From: Flagellimonas pelagia
Lineage (GTDB): Bacteria; Bacteroidota; Bacteroidia; Flavobacteriales; Flavobacteriaceae
Assembly: GCF_003584135.1 (NCBI RefSeq)
Contig: NZ_QXFI01000009.1
Location: 193,501 to 257,500, forward strand
DNA length: 64,000 nucleotides
Direction of reading: 5' to 3'
Below, piece after piece: positions 1 to 7,841 of the stretch. A program made the position numbers and the translations under genes. Within the stretch, counting starts at the first letter, position 1. Every line of letters begins with the position of its first letter. The notes below the pieces were generated by a model, which was not told where the DNA came from, ran no database searches, and worked only from the letters and a program-made list of their open reading frames with translations.

Positions 1-942
1 TTTGAATTTGCCGGGTATTATTATCAGTACAAATTGGAATATTCAAAAGATGGAAAATCATGGCAAGTATTTGCTGATCGGTCACAAAACAGAACCCCGG
101 GTAGTCCCATGATCGATGATGGCGATGTAAATGGGCGTTATGTAAAATTGACCATTTTGGGAACCGAGAAAACAGGCTTGTTCGCTTCCGTTTGGAACAT
201 TAAAGTGTACGACAGCTTGTTTGAGGTTCCATTGAAAACTGAAAGTAAACCATCCAATGAAGGCCCGGGTATAGCCAATCAGCATAAACAATTATTCGGG
301 ATCGATGCCAAGGAAATCAACCAAAGTAATATTGACTCATTAAAGAACAGAGGGAGCCTGGGAGGATCGTTCATTAAAAAAGGAAACGTAAAACTTACGA
401 TGGATGAAGAAGGAATCAAGGCCTTCAAATTTTCCGAAGGTGCCTTGGAATTAGATCAACCAGTCCCGAAACGTCTGGAATGGAACGGTGCCTTTACCGT
501 GGCCACTTGGGTAAAGAATCCCGAAATTGAAAAAGAAGGGGAGTGCTTGGTTGCTTGGTGCGATAGGTTCCGATACGGTTTGGCGAACAGTTATAATGCC
601 ATGCACTTCAACAGTGGGAATTATGGTTCCGCAGCCCATTTGGATGGGCATTTTGATATGGCATTTAACCAATTGCCGTCTGCTAATACTTGGCATTATT
701 TGGTTTTGACCTTTGATGGGGTAGTGGAAAAAATGTATGTGGATGGGAAATTGGATAATTCCCAGATCATGGTTTTGGCCTCACAAGTAGAGAATGCCAA
801 AATACGGATAGGAGCGTCTGATGTGGGAGAACACTTTTCTGGATATCTGGCTTCTTTAAAGATGTATGATTATGCTTTGGATTTGGACGAAATCACGGAT
901 TTGATGAAAACGTCCGCCCCAAATTCTTTGATGGAAAAATAA
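1..942 (+). CDS. C-terminal part of a secreted LamG-domain protein, probably glycosidase-associated (5' partial)
   Basis: The reading frame is open from the first base, so the true start lies upstream. The first ~70 visible residues look like the end of an F5/8-type-C (discoidin-like) module, with LEYSKDGKSW and later GRYVKLTILGTEKTGLF. After a linker, roughly residues 150-305 form a concanavalin A-like LamG fold (AFTVATWVKNPE, WHYLVLTFDGV, MYVDGKLDN, GYLASLKMYDYALDLDEI). Such tails are accessory domains on secreted Bacteroidota glycoside hydrolases, often GH43, but no catalytic domain is visible, so the enzyme class is not assignable. It sits just before the arabinose regulator and ends 12 nt from that convergent gene, which suggests a role in the same pathway by position only. 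Confidence 0.75.
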   Translation, partial: FEFAGYYYQYKLEYSKDGKSWQVFADRSQNRTPGSPMIDDGDVNGRYVKLTILGTEKTGLFASVWNIKVYDSLFEVPLKTESKPSNEGPGIANQHKQLFGIDAKEINQSNIDSLKNRGSLGGSFIKKGNVKLTMDEEGIKAFKFSEGALELDQPVPKRLEWNGAFTVATWVKNPEIEKEGECLVAWCDRFRYGLANSYNAMHFNSGNYGSAAHLDGHFDMAFNQLPSANTWHYLVLTFDGVVEKMYVDGKLDNSQIMVLASQVENAKIRIGASDVGEHFSGYLASLKMYDYALDLDEITDLMKTSAPNSLMEK

Positions 943-954
943 GGAGCTAATAAT

Positions 955-1692
955 TTAGATCTTAAAGTTGAAACCATCCTCTTCCACCTTTTTCTCATAT
1001 TTTTCCTTGTCGAAAATATAGAGATAAGCACCTTTTCTGGAAACGGTCATATCTTTTTCATCCAATTTTACCAGCACGTCCAAAGAGTTGATCTTGTTGA
1101 TGAAGTTCCGCTTGTCCAGTTTTTTGTCCAAAATGGATTCGTATAAATTCTGGAGTTGTCGCATGGTGAATTTTTCGGGCAGCAATTCAAATCCAATCGG
1201 ATTGGTCATAGCCTTGCGCCGGAGTCTTGCAATCGCTTTTTGAACCATTTCATCATGGTCAAATATCAGTTCCGGTGCATTCTTAAGTTCGATCCAACTG
1301 GCAGAATCGATTTGAATGCCGTCAAAATTATGGGCGTCCACATCGATTAAGGCGTAATAACAGACAGATATGGTGCGTTGCCCTGGATCACGGTCAACTT
1401 TACTGTAGGTGTAAAGTTGTTCCATATAGATATCACTGAGTCCGGTCAGGGTCTTCAAAACCCGCACAGCGGCTTGGTCAAGATTTTCGTTTTTCTTCAA
1501 AAACCCACCGATCAGGGACCATTTGCCTTTTTCAGGTTCAAAATTCCGTTTGATCAACAATATTTTTAGATCCTTTTTATCGAATCCAAAAATGATACAG
1601 TCCACCGCCAAAAGAACTTGGTCTTCTTTCTGATAATAATTGAGCTGTAAGTTGGCATTTTTGGCAACTTCCAAGTTGTCTGAAACTTTCAT
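955..1692 (-). CDS. araR: Nudix-family transcriptional regulator, AraR type (L-arabinose repressor)
   Basis: A 245-aa protein with an N-terminal Nudix-like domain (about residues 15-150) and a C-terminal winged-helix region (about 160-240). The Nudix box is degenerate: it begins GGFLKKNENLDQAA, but the catalytic REXXEE segment is replaced by RVLKTLTGL, so it should bind rather than hydrolyse a ligand. In Bacteroidota a regulator of this architecture (AraR) represses arabinose genes and is released by L-arabinose; divergence from a full arabinose operon supports that role. I chose ATG at 1692 because the in-frame TTG at 1728 lies inside a TATATTTG promoter element. Specific ligand and operator are inference; NrtR-like regulators share this fold. 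Confidence 0.82.
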   Translation of the reverse strand: MKVSDNLEVAKNANLQLNYYQKEDQVLLAVDCIIFGFDKKDLKILLIKRNFEPEKGKWSLIGGFLKKNENLDQAAVRVLKTLTGLSDIYMEQLYTYSKVDRDPGQRTISVCYYALIDVDAHNFDGIQIDSASWIELKNAPELIFDHDEMVQKAIARLRRKAMTNPIGFELLPEKFTMRQLQNLYESILDKKLDKRNFINKINSLDVLVKLDEKDMTVSRKGAYLYIFDKEKYEKKVEEDGFNFKI

Positions 1693-1725
1693 GAAATCTA
1701 AAATCTTAATTCTAAAATTATAAAA

Positions 1726-1733
1726 CAAATATA
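1726..1733 (-). promoter_or_regulatory. -7 element of the araR promoter
   Basis: TATATTTG on the minus strand matches the Bacteroidota -7 consensus TAnnTTTG exactly. It lies 33 nt upstream of the ATG at 1692. A TTG occurs about 17 nt further upstream, slightly close for the usual 19-21 nt. The inverted repeat at 1757-1775 lies just upstream, where a repressor could control araR itself. Confidence 0.55.
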
Positions 1734-1756
1734 GAGGGTGGATTCCACAACAAAAT

Positions 1757-1775
1757 TTATAAGTGTTAGAAACAC
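1757..1775. promoter_or_regulatory. Candidate AraR operator 1
   Basis: Contains GTGTTAGAAACAC (1763-1775), a perfect GTGTT/AACAC inverted repeat with a 3-nt centre, preceded by TTATAA. The half TTATAAGTGT recurs in inverted orientation at 1838-1847. It sits next to the araR promoter. Binding by AraR is inferred from position and symmetry. Confidence 0.5.
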
Positions 1776-1821
1776 ATTTTTTTAACGGAATGTTTGCATT
1801 TCCGAACTTTCTTTCCTTTAT

Positions 1822-1847
1822 TTATAGTGTTTAAAAGACACTTATAA
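1822..1847. promoter_or_regulatory. Candidate AraR operator 2
   Basis: Read on the minus strand this begins TTATAAGTGT and ends with ACACTATAA, an inverted repeat with a 7-nt centre between GTGT and ACAC. It shares the TTATAAGTGT half with the site at 1757 but has a centre 2 nt longer. It lies on the side of the gap facing the arabinose operon. Confidence 0.5.
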
Positions 1848-1927
1848 AGAACGGTGCAGTAAATCTCCTAGATTCAACTAAATAGCTTGCGTTTGACCGA
1901 AACTGTGAAATTTTTTCCAATGCTGTC

Positions 1928-1935
1928 TAGTTTTG
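1928..1935 (+). promoter_or_regulatory. Candidate -7 element for the arabinose operon
   Basis: TAGTTTTG fits TAnnTTTG exactly, but no TTG lies 19-21 nt upstream, so the assignment is tentative. It is the only exact match I found between the operator-like repeats and the first gene. Confidence 0.35.
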
Positions 1936-2043
1936 TTTTTTTAGGTTGGGGGTTTTGTATCTAATCTTAAAAGAAAGTGGATTTAAAATATTGGTTTTTA
2001 AATAATTATATTGAATTTGTAATTACGTTTAGTTAATTTTTGA

Positions 2044-2072
2044 ATTCCGCGTCCTTTTACTGGGCGCGGAAT
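2044..2072 (+). other. Stable stem-loop in the leader of the arabinose operon
   Basis: The arms 2044-2054 and 2062-2072 form an 11-bp stem (ten Watson-Crick pairs and one G-U) around a 7-nt loop, TTTTACT. The stem core is CCGCG/CGCGG. No T-run follows on the plus strand, so it is not a standard terminator. It lies about 120 nt before the first start codon. Confidence 0.5.
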
Positions 2073-2191
2073 CTATTCGTAAAACAATCAAAGCATTGCA
2101 CCACATTAAAAAATGCTTGGCACCTTATTGGTTCTTGACAAATCAGATGGATTTTGAGAAATCCTGATTGAAACACGTAAAATATATTTCT

Positions 2192-3724
2192 ATGAAAGTA
2201 ATGCCTTGGATATTAGCTACTTTCGTTTCGATGGCAGTTTCGGCGCAGACCACTGCTACCATATCGGAACCATCGGAGAAGGTAACCATCAGCAAACATA
2301 TCTACGGTCATTTTGCCGAACATTTGGGCCGTTGCATTTATGATGGCATATATGTTGGTGAAAACAGTACCATTCCCAATATTAATGGGGTAAGGAAAGA
2401 TATCATAGCGGCCTTGAGAGAATTGGATATTCCCAACTTGAGATGGCCAGGAGGGTGTTTTGCCGATACCTACCACTGGAAAGATGGAGTGGGTCCAAAG
2501 AAAGATCGTCCTGCCATGGTCAATAGATGGTGGGGAGGTGTTACGGAAGACAACAGTTTTGGTACGCACGATTTTTTGAACCTCTGTGAGGAATTGGGTG
2601 CAGAACCCTATTTGGCGGCCAATGTGGGTAGCAGTACTGTTCAGGAATTTACGGAATACATACAATATGTGACCCATCCCGGTAAGAGCCCAATGTCTGA
2701 CTGGAGGAGGGAAAATGGTCGTGATAACCCTTGGGAGGTGAGCTTTTGGGGAGTTGGAAACGAAATGTGGGGATGTGGGGGCAATATGACTCCCGAACAC
2801 TATGCAGATGTGTACCGCCAGTATGCCACATTCATGACAGATTGGTCCAATACCGATGGATTTTTTAGGGTGGCTTCTGGAGCTAATGTGGATGATTACC
2901 ATTGGACCGAAGTGATGATGCGTGATATTCCCAAAAGTTTAATCGAGGGGGTTGCCCTGCATTCCTATTCCTTTGTGGAATGGAACGAAAAAGGTTCGGC
3001 ATCTGATTTTGACGAGGCACAATACTTCTCTACCATGCAGACGGCTTTGAAAATGGAGGAACTGGTCACCAAACATTCCGCCATTATGGACAAATACGAC
3101 CCCCAAAATAAAGTGGCCCTAGTAGTCGATGAGTGGGGCGGATGGTACGAGGTTGAGGAAGGTACCAACCCAGGATTTTTGTACCAACAGAATACTATGA
3201 GGGATGCCATGATTGCAGGAGTTACCCTGAATATTTTCAATAATCACGCCATGAGGGTCAAGATGGCCAATCTTGCCCAAACTGTGAATGTGCTCCAGGC
3301 CGTTATTCTCACCGAAGGTGAAAAAATGATATTGACACCCACTTACCATGTGCTGAAAATGTACAAAGTTCATCAAGATGCTACCTTATTACCGGTAAAT
3401 TTTGAATCCCCGACCTATACATATAATGGGGAAATATTACCAGCAGTTTCCATTTCGGCATCCAAAAAGGAATCGGGCGCAGTGCACATTTCGTTGGTGA
3501 ACATCGATGCGCAAAAAGAACACATCATCAATCTTTCGATGGAAGAGTTTGGTGCAAAACAATTGACTGGAACCATCTTGACTTCCAATAGCCTACAGGA
3601 CCACAATACTTTTGAGGCACCCGAAAAGGTAAAAATCAAGGCATTTTCAAAGATGAAGATTAAAAAGGGTCAGGTTGAAATATCCCTTCCCCCATTTTCC
3701 GTTGTGGTTCTTCAAACGGAATGA
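2192..3724 (+). CDS. abfA: Alpha-L-arabinofuranosidase, GH51, secreted
   Basis: A 510-aa GH51 enzyme that removes terminal L-arabinofuranose from arabinan or arabinoxylan side chains. The acid/base Glu is about residue 191 in GVGNEMWG and the nucleophile Glu about 314 in VVDEWGGW; the (beta/alpha)8 barrel is followed by a C-terminal beta domain ending in PPFSVVVL. I chose ATG at 2192 over TTG at 2168 because it gives a clean type I signal peptide (VSMAVSA before Q), implying periplasmic or secreted location. It is the first gene of the run, and its stop overlaps the ATG at 3721 as ATGA, so coupling with the next gene is likely. Repression by AraR is inferred. Confidence 0.9.
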   Translation: MKVMPWILATFVSMAVSAQTTATISEPSEKVTISKHIYGHFAEHLGRCIYDGIYVGENSTIPNINGVRKDIIAALRELDIPNLRWPGGCFADTYHWKDGVGPKKDRPAMVNRWWGGVTEDNSFGTHDFLNLCEELGAEPYLAANVGSSTVQEFTEYIQYVTHPGKSPMSDWRRENGRDNPWEVSFWGVGNEMWGCGGNMTPEHYADVYRQYATFMTDWSNTDGFFRVASGANVDDYHWTEVMMRDIPKSLIEGVALHSYSFVEWNEKGSASDFDEAQYFSTMQTALKMEELVTKHSAIMDKYDPQNKVALVVDEWGGWYEVEEGTNPGFLYQQNTMRDAMIAGVTLNIFNNHAMRVKMANLAQTVNVLQAVILTEGEKMILTPTYHVLKMYKVHQDATLLPVNFESPTYTYNGEILPAVSISASKKESGAVHISLVNIDAQKEHIINLSMEEFGAKQLTGTILTSNSLQDHNTFEAPEKVKIKAFSKMKIKKGQVEISLPPFSVVVLQTE

Positions 3725-3765
3725 AAGAAGGATTTAGATGGGACAAACACATAAAAAGTAGCAAA

Positions 3766-5760
3766 ATGAACTTAAATTATATGCGATATTTTGATCGATG
3801 CATGCTTCTTGCCATTACAATGATCTGTGCATTTGGTTGCAAGAATAAAGAGATTGTAATCGAGACTGTGGCTGATGTTGCAACTATGGATGGGTATCCT
3901 ATTGAGGCCATCAATATCAGAAACATCAAATTGAAGGATGAATTCTGGTTGCCCATTATTGAAAAGGTTCAAAAAAAAACCATTGAATACGCCATTGCCA
4001 AATGTCAGGAAGAAGGACGTTTTGATAACTTTTTGATTGCGGGTGGAGAAATGACGGGAGAGGTAAAAGGAGTCATGCCCTTTGATGATACCGATGTGTA
4101 CAAGATCATTGAGGGGGCTTCCAATTCGTTGATCAGTGCACCCAACCCAGAACTTGAAAAATTGATCGACTCCTTGGTGTCCATCATAAAAGTAGGTCAG
4201 GAACCGGATGGTTACTTGACCACATGGAGGACTATCAACCCGGCAAAACCGCCTGCAAAATGGGTAGAGGTCAAAGAAGGAAAAAGATGGGAATCCCTCT
4301 TTATGAGCCATGAGCTGTACAACGCCGGCCACTTGTACGAGGCCGCCGTGGTACATTTCAAAGCAACCGGAAAGCGCAACTTTTTGGACATCGCCATTAA
4401 AAATGCCGATCTTATGGTGAAAACTTTTGGGGATGGTGAAGGCAAGATTGCTGCCGTTCCCGGTCACCAGATCATAGAAACCGGACTTATTAAATTGTAT
4501 CAGGTTACCAATAAAAAGGAATACATGGATTTGGCCAAATATTTCCTTGATCATAGGGGTGATCCGGAAAACCACAAATTATTTGGACCTTATTCCCAAG
4601 ACCATATTCCAGTGGTTCAACAAGATGAAGTGGTGGGGCATGCAGTAAGGGCTGTTTATATGTATGCCGCTATGACGGATATTGCTGCCATTGAGAAGGA
4701 TACTGCCTATCTAAAAGCAGTGAATGCGCTTTGGGACAATATGGTGGACAAAAAAATGTACGTTACGGGCGGAATCGGGGCCAAGCATGAAGGAGAGGCT
4801 TTCGGTGAGAATTATGAACTGCCCAATTTAACCGCTTACAACGAAACCTGCGCCGCAATCGGTGATGTGTATTGGAACCAAAGATTACACAATCTCACAG
4901 GTGATGTAAAATACTTTGATGTCATTGAGCGGACCCTATACAATGGATTGATTTCTGGACTTTCTTTGGATGGCCAACAATTCTTTTATCCAAATGCCTT
5001 GGAGGCTGATGGGGTATATAAATTCAATCAGGGATCCTGCACCCGATCAGATTGGTTCGATTGCTCTTGCTGCCCAACAAATATGATCAGGTTTATCCCT
5101 GCCATGCCCGGGTTGATCTATTCCAAAACAGCAAATACTTTGTTTGTGAATCTTTATGCATCCAGTGAAGCTACGGTTTCGCTTAAGGACCATCATCTAA
5201 AGGTGCAACAGGAAACTTTGTATCCATGGGATGGCAAGGTAAAATTGACCATAGATCCTGATCAAACGGGAGAGTTTACTTTAAAATTGAGGGTTCCTGG
5301 CTGGGCTAGAAACGAAGTGTTGCCAGGCGATTTGTATCATTTCGCATCACCAATGGATGGTCAGAACATGGTCAGCATCAACGGGGAGCAAGTAAATACC
5401 GTGCAAGAAAATGGCTATTTCACCATTTCAAGGACCTGGCAAACAGGCGATGTGGTGGAACTGAACTTCCCCATGGAAGTTAGAAAAGTGATGGCCAGCG
5501 AGTTGGTGGCAGAAAATAAAGGTAAAATGTCCCTAGAGATTGGCCCTTTGGTGTATGCTGTTGAGGAAATGGACAACAAATCTGAATTTGACCAAATTGC
5601 CTTATACCCAAATGATCAATTCAAGGTGGAAATGCAACCCGATCTTTTGGGTGGCGTGAATACCGTTTCCAATGAACATTTGACCGCCATTCCATACTAT
5701 GCCTGGTCCAACAGAGGAGTGGGTAAAATGAAGGTTTGGTTGCCTGTCAAGGAAAATTAA
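3766..5760 (+). CDS. GH127 beta-L-arabinofuranosidase (DUF1680 family), lipoprotein
   Basis: A ~664-aa protein of the family whose characterised member HypBA1 releases beta-linked L-arabinofuranose using a zinc-bound Cys nucleophile. The zinc set is visible: Glu360 and Cys362 in NETCAAIGD, and Cys435/Cys436 in CSCCPTNM, with spacing close to HypBA1. The signal sequence ends in CAFGCKNK, a lipobox, so it is lipid-anchored. ATG 3721 overlaps the previous stop and would add 15 residues; 3766 and 3781 give better signal peptides, so the start is uncertain. Together with two GH51 enzymes it would let the cell cleave both alpha- and beta-arabinofuranosides, as in plant extensin-type glycans. The substrate is inference. 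Confidence 0.87.
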   Translation: MNLNYMRYFDRCMLLAITMICAFGCKNKEIVIETVADVATMDGYPIEAINIRNIKLKDEFWLPIIEKVQKKTIEYAIAKCQEEGRFDNFLIAGGEMTGEVKGVMPFDDTDVYKIIEGASNSLISAPNPELEKLIDSLVSIIKVGQEPDGYLTTWRTINPAKPPAKWVEVKEGKRWESLFMSHELYNAGHLYEAAVVHFKATGKRNFLDIAIKNADLMVKTFGDGEGKIAAVPGHQIIETGLIKLYQVTNKKEYMDLAKYFLDHRGDPENHKLFGPYSQDHIPVVQQDEVVGHAVRAVYMYAAMTDIAAIEKDTAYLKAVNALWDNMVDKKMYVTGGIGAKHEGEAFGENYELPNLTAYNETCAAIGDVYWNQRLHNLTGDVKYFDVIERTLYNGLISGLSLDGQQFFYPNALEADGVYKFNQGSCTRSDWFDCSCCPTNMIRFIPAMPGLIYSKTANTLFVNLYASSEATVSLKDHHLKVQQETLYPWDGKVKLTIDPDQTGEFTLKLRVPGWARNEVLPGDLYHFASPMDGQNMVSINGEQVNTVQENGYFTISRTWQTGDVVELNFPMEVRKVMASELVAENKGKMSLEIGPLVYAVEEMDNKSEFDQIALYPNDQFKVEMQPDLLGGVNTVSNEHLTAIPYYAWSNRGVGKMKVWLPVKEN

Positions 5761-5780
5761 GGGGAACCAAAAAGAATCAA

Positions 5781-7799
5781 ATGAGAACACCATGTCAAAA
5801 TTTGGTCGTTGTTTGGGTATTGATTGTTGGCTTTTTGGGCTGCAAGGACCAAGTAACCAACACTTCGGAAACATCAACTACTATTTTTAATCGGGACTTG
5901 GTTGTAGATCTTAAGGATACAGGTATCAAGATTCAGCCCACCATGTACGGTATCTTTTTTGAGGATATCAATTTTGCTGCGGATGGAGGTTTGTATGCCG
6001 AAATGATCAAGAACCGCTCCTTCGAGTTCACTTTGCCAAAAACGGGTTGGATGGAACCGAATAGCGACCGACATTCTTACAATAACCAATCAGGGATCAT
6101 GTCCGTGGTAAAATATGGAGGTGAAGGAGCCAATCATAATTTTGCCCGGGTTGAGGTAAAGGATCCTCAGGGGTATGTGTTGATCAACGAAGGATTTAGG
6201 GGTATGGGTGTCCACGAAGGTGCCCAATATGACCTTTCCCTGAAGGCAGCTAAACATTTGGGCGATATCACCAAAATCCATTTTCAAATAGTGGATTCTT
6301 TGGACCAGGTATTGGGGGAAACCACAATTCTTCCCGATAATAAGGATTGGAAAACCTATAATGCCAGTTTCACGGTTTCCAAAACGGAAATGAAGGCAAA
6401 GGCCAAGATTACTTTCCAAGGAAAAGGTGAAATTGATATGGATATGGTATCCCTTTTCCCAAAAGATACTTGGAAAGGAAGGGAGAAAGGTCTTCGGAAG
6501 GATTTGGTCCAATTGTTGGCCGATCTAAACCCTGGGTTTCTTCGTTTTCCCGGAGGCTGTATTGTGGAGGGACGAACCTTGGCACGACGTTATCAATGGA
6601 AAAAAACCGTAGGTGATATTGAGGATAGGGAAATTTTGATCAACCGTTGGAATACTGAATTTGCACACAGACCAGCCCCGGATTACTACCAAAGTTTTGG
6701 ACTCGGGTTCTTTGAATATTTTCAACTGTCCGAGGATATCGGTGCCCAACCGCTACCTATTTTGGGATGTGGAATTGCCTGTCAGTTTAATACTGGGGAG
6801 TTGGTGCCTATGAATCAATTGGAACCCTATGTTCAGGATGCCCTTGATCTTATTGAGTTTGCCAATGGCGATGTTAACACAGCTTGGGGAAAAGTGAGGT
6901 CCGAGATGGGCCACCCGGAACCTTTTAACATGAAATTTATCGGTATTGGAAATGAACAATGGGGCCCTGCATATATTGAAAGGTATATGGTGTTCGAGCA
7001 GGCCATTAAATCCAAATATCCTGAAATAGCGATTGTTTCGGGTAGTGGACCGTTCCCTGATGGCGATTATTTTGAATATGGCTGGGACCAACTTAAAAAG
7101 TTGAATGCCGAAATTGTGGACGAACATTATTATCGTCCCCCGCAATGGTTCAGGGAAAATGCAGATCGTTATGACAGTTACGACCGAACTGGACCCAAGG
7201 TTTTTGCAGGGGAGTATGCTGCTCAGAGTGTAGCCATTGCAAGTCCGGAAAATAAGAACAACTGGGAATGTGCCCTTTCTGAAGCTGCTTTTATGACAGG
7301 TTTGGAGCGCAATGCCGATGTGGTCTATTTAACTTCCTATGCCCCTTTGATGGCCCATGAAGAAGGCTGGCAATGGACCCCGGACATGATTTGGTTCAAT
7401 AATCTCCAATCGTTCGGGACCGCAAATTACCAGGTCCAAAAAATGTATGCCACAAATGCAGGTACCGATCTTTTGTCCATTTCTGAAAATGGCGAAAAAT
7501 TGATCGGTCAAGATGGACTTTATGCTACTGCGGTTAAGGATGCATATACGAATGAGATTATCATTAAAATGGTGAACACATCGGAAGGACAACAACAAGT
7601 GAACATTGTTTTTGGAAATAAGTCACCAAAAGGTGAGGTTGAAGTGTTGACCTTGGCCATGGAAGATCTTCAGGCAGAAAATTCCTTTGCCGATCCATTT
7701 AAGGTCAGCCCTAAAAAAAGAATTTTGGAATTGGAGGAAGGTAAATTGGCGGCCCTTTTGCCTCCCCAAGCTTTTGTAATTTATCGAGTCAACATTTGA
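5781..7799 (+). CDS. Alpha-L-arabinofuranosidase, GH51, lipoprotein with inserted carbohydrate-binding domain
   Basis: A 672-aa second GH51 enzyme, longer than the first because a CBM4/9-like beta-sandwich (about residues 85-220) precedes the main catalytic part. Acid/base Glu is about residue 392 (IGNEQWGP) and the nucleophile Glu about 478 (FAGEYAAQS). The N-terminus, with VGFLGCKDQ, is an SPII signal, so the enzyme is membrane-anchored. ATG 5781 is preferred to a TTG at 5736, which would overlap the previous gene. It follows the GH127 stop by 20 nt. The pair of GH51 enzymes with different anchoring suggests division of labour on polymer and oligomer, which is inference. Confidence 0.88.
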   Translation: MRTPCQNLVVVWVLIVGFLGCKDQVTNTSETSTTIFNRDLVVDLKDTGIKIQPTMYGIFFEDINFAADGGLYAEMIKNRSFEFTLPKTGWMEPNSDRHSYNNQSGIMSVVKYGGEGANHNFARVEVKDPQGYVLINEGFRGMGVHEGAQYDLSLKAAKHLGDITKIHFQIVDSLDQVLGETTILPDNKDWKTYNASFTVSKTEMKAKAKITFQGKGEIDMDMVSLFPKDTWKGREKGLRKDLVQLLADLNPGFLRFPGGCIVEGRTLARRYQWKKTVGDIEDREILINRWNTEFAHRPAPDYYQSFGLGFFEYFQLSEDIGAQPLPILGCGIACQFNTGELVPMNQLEPYVQDALDLIEFANGDVNTAWGKVRSEMGHPEPFNMKFIGIGNEQWGPAYIERYMVFEQAIKSKYPEIAIVSGSGPFPDGDYFEYGWDQLKKLNAEIVDEHYYRPPQWFRENADRYDSYDRTGPKVFAGEYAAQSVAIASPENKNNWECALSEAAFMTGLERNADVVYLTSYAPLMAHEEGWQWTPDMIWFNNLQSFGTANYQVQKMYATNAGTDLLSISENGEKLIGQDGLYATAVKDAYTNEIIIKMVNTSEGQQQVNIVFGNKSPKGEVEVLTLAMEDLQAENSFADPFKVSPKKRILELEEGKLAALLPPQAFVIYRVNI

Positions 7800-7841
7800 A
7801 TAAAAATAAAATTTACCCTAATTGTAGATTAGTTAAGAAAA

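Larger units (their letters stand above)
1734..2191. other. Regulatory gap between araR and the arabinose operon
   Basis: About 460 nt without a gene. Besides the two operator-like repeats it holds a perfect TAnnTTTG match (TAGTTTTG, 1928-1935, plus strand, no clear -33 TTG), a strong stem-loop (2044-2072) and a weaker AAGCATT/AATGCTT pair (about 2091-2118). If transcription starts near 1942 the mRNA leader is about 250 nt, unusually long. I see no small ORF with convincing coding character here. Confidence 0.5.

Noticed and set aside
2044..2072. Leader stem-loop as an intrinsic terminator or attenuator
   Set aside because: No T-run follows the stem on the plus strand and I see no leader peptide, so only a generic structured leader is claimed.
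2213..2902. Long antisense frames within the arabinose genes (also 3772-4575 and 6090-6512)
   Set aside because: They are shadows of strongly conserved glycosidase genes; translations lack domain features.
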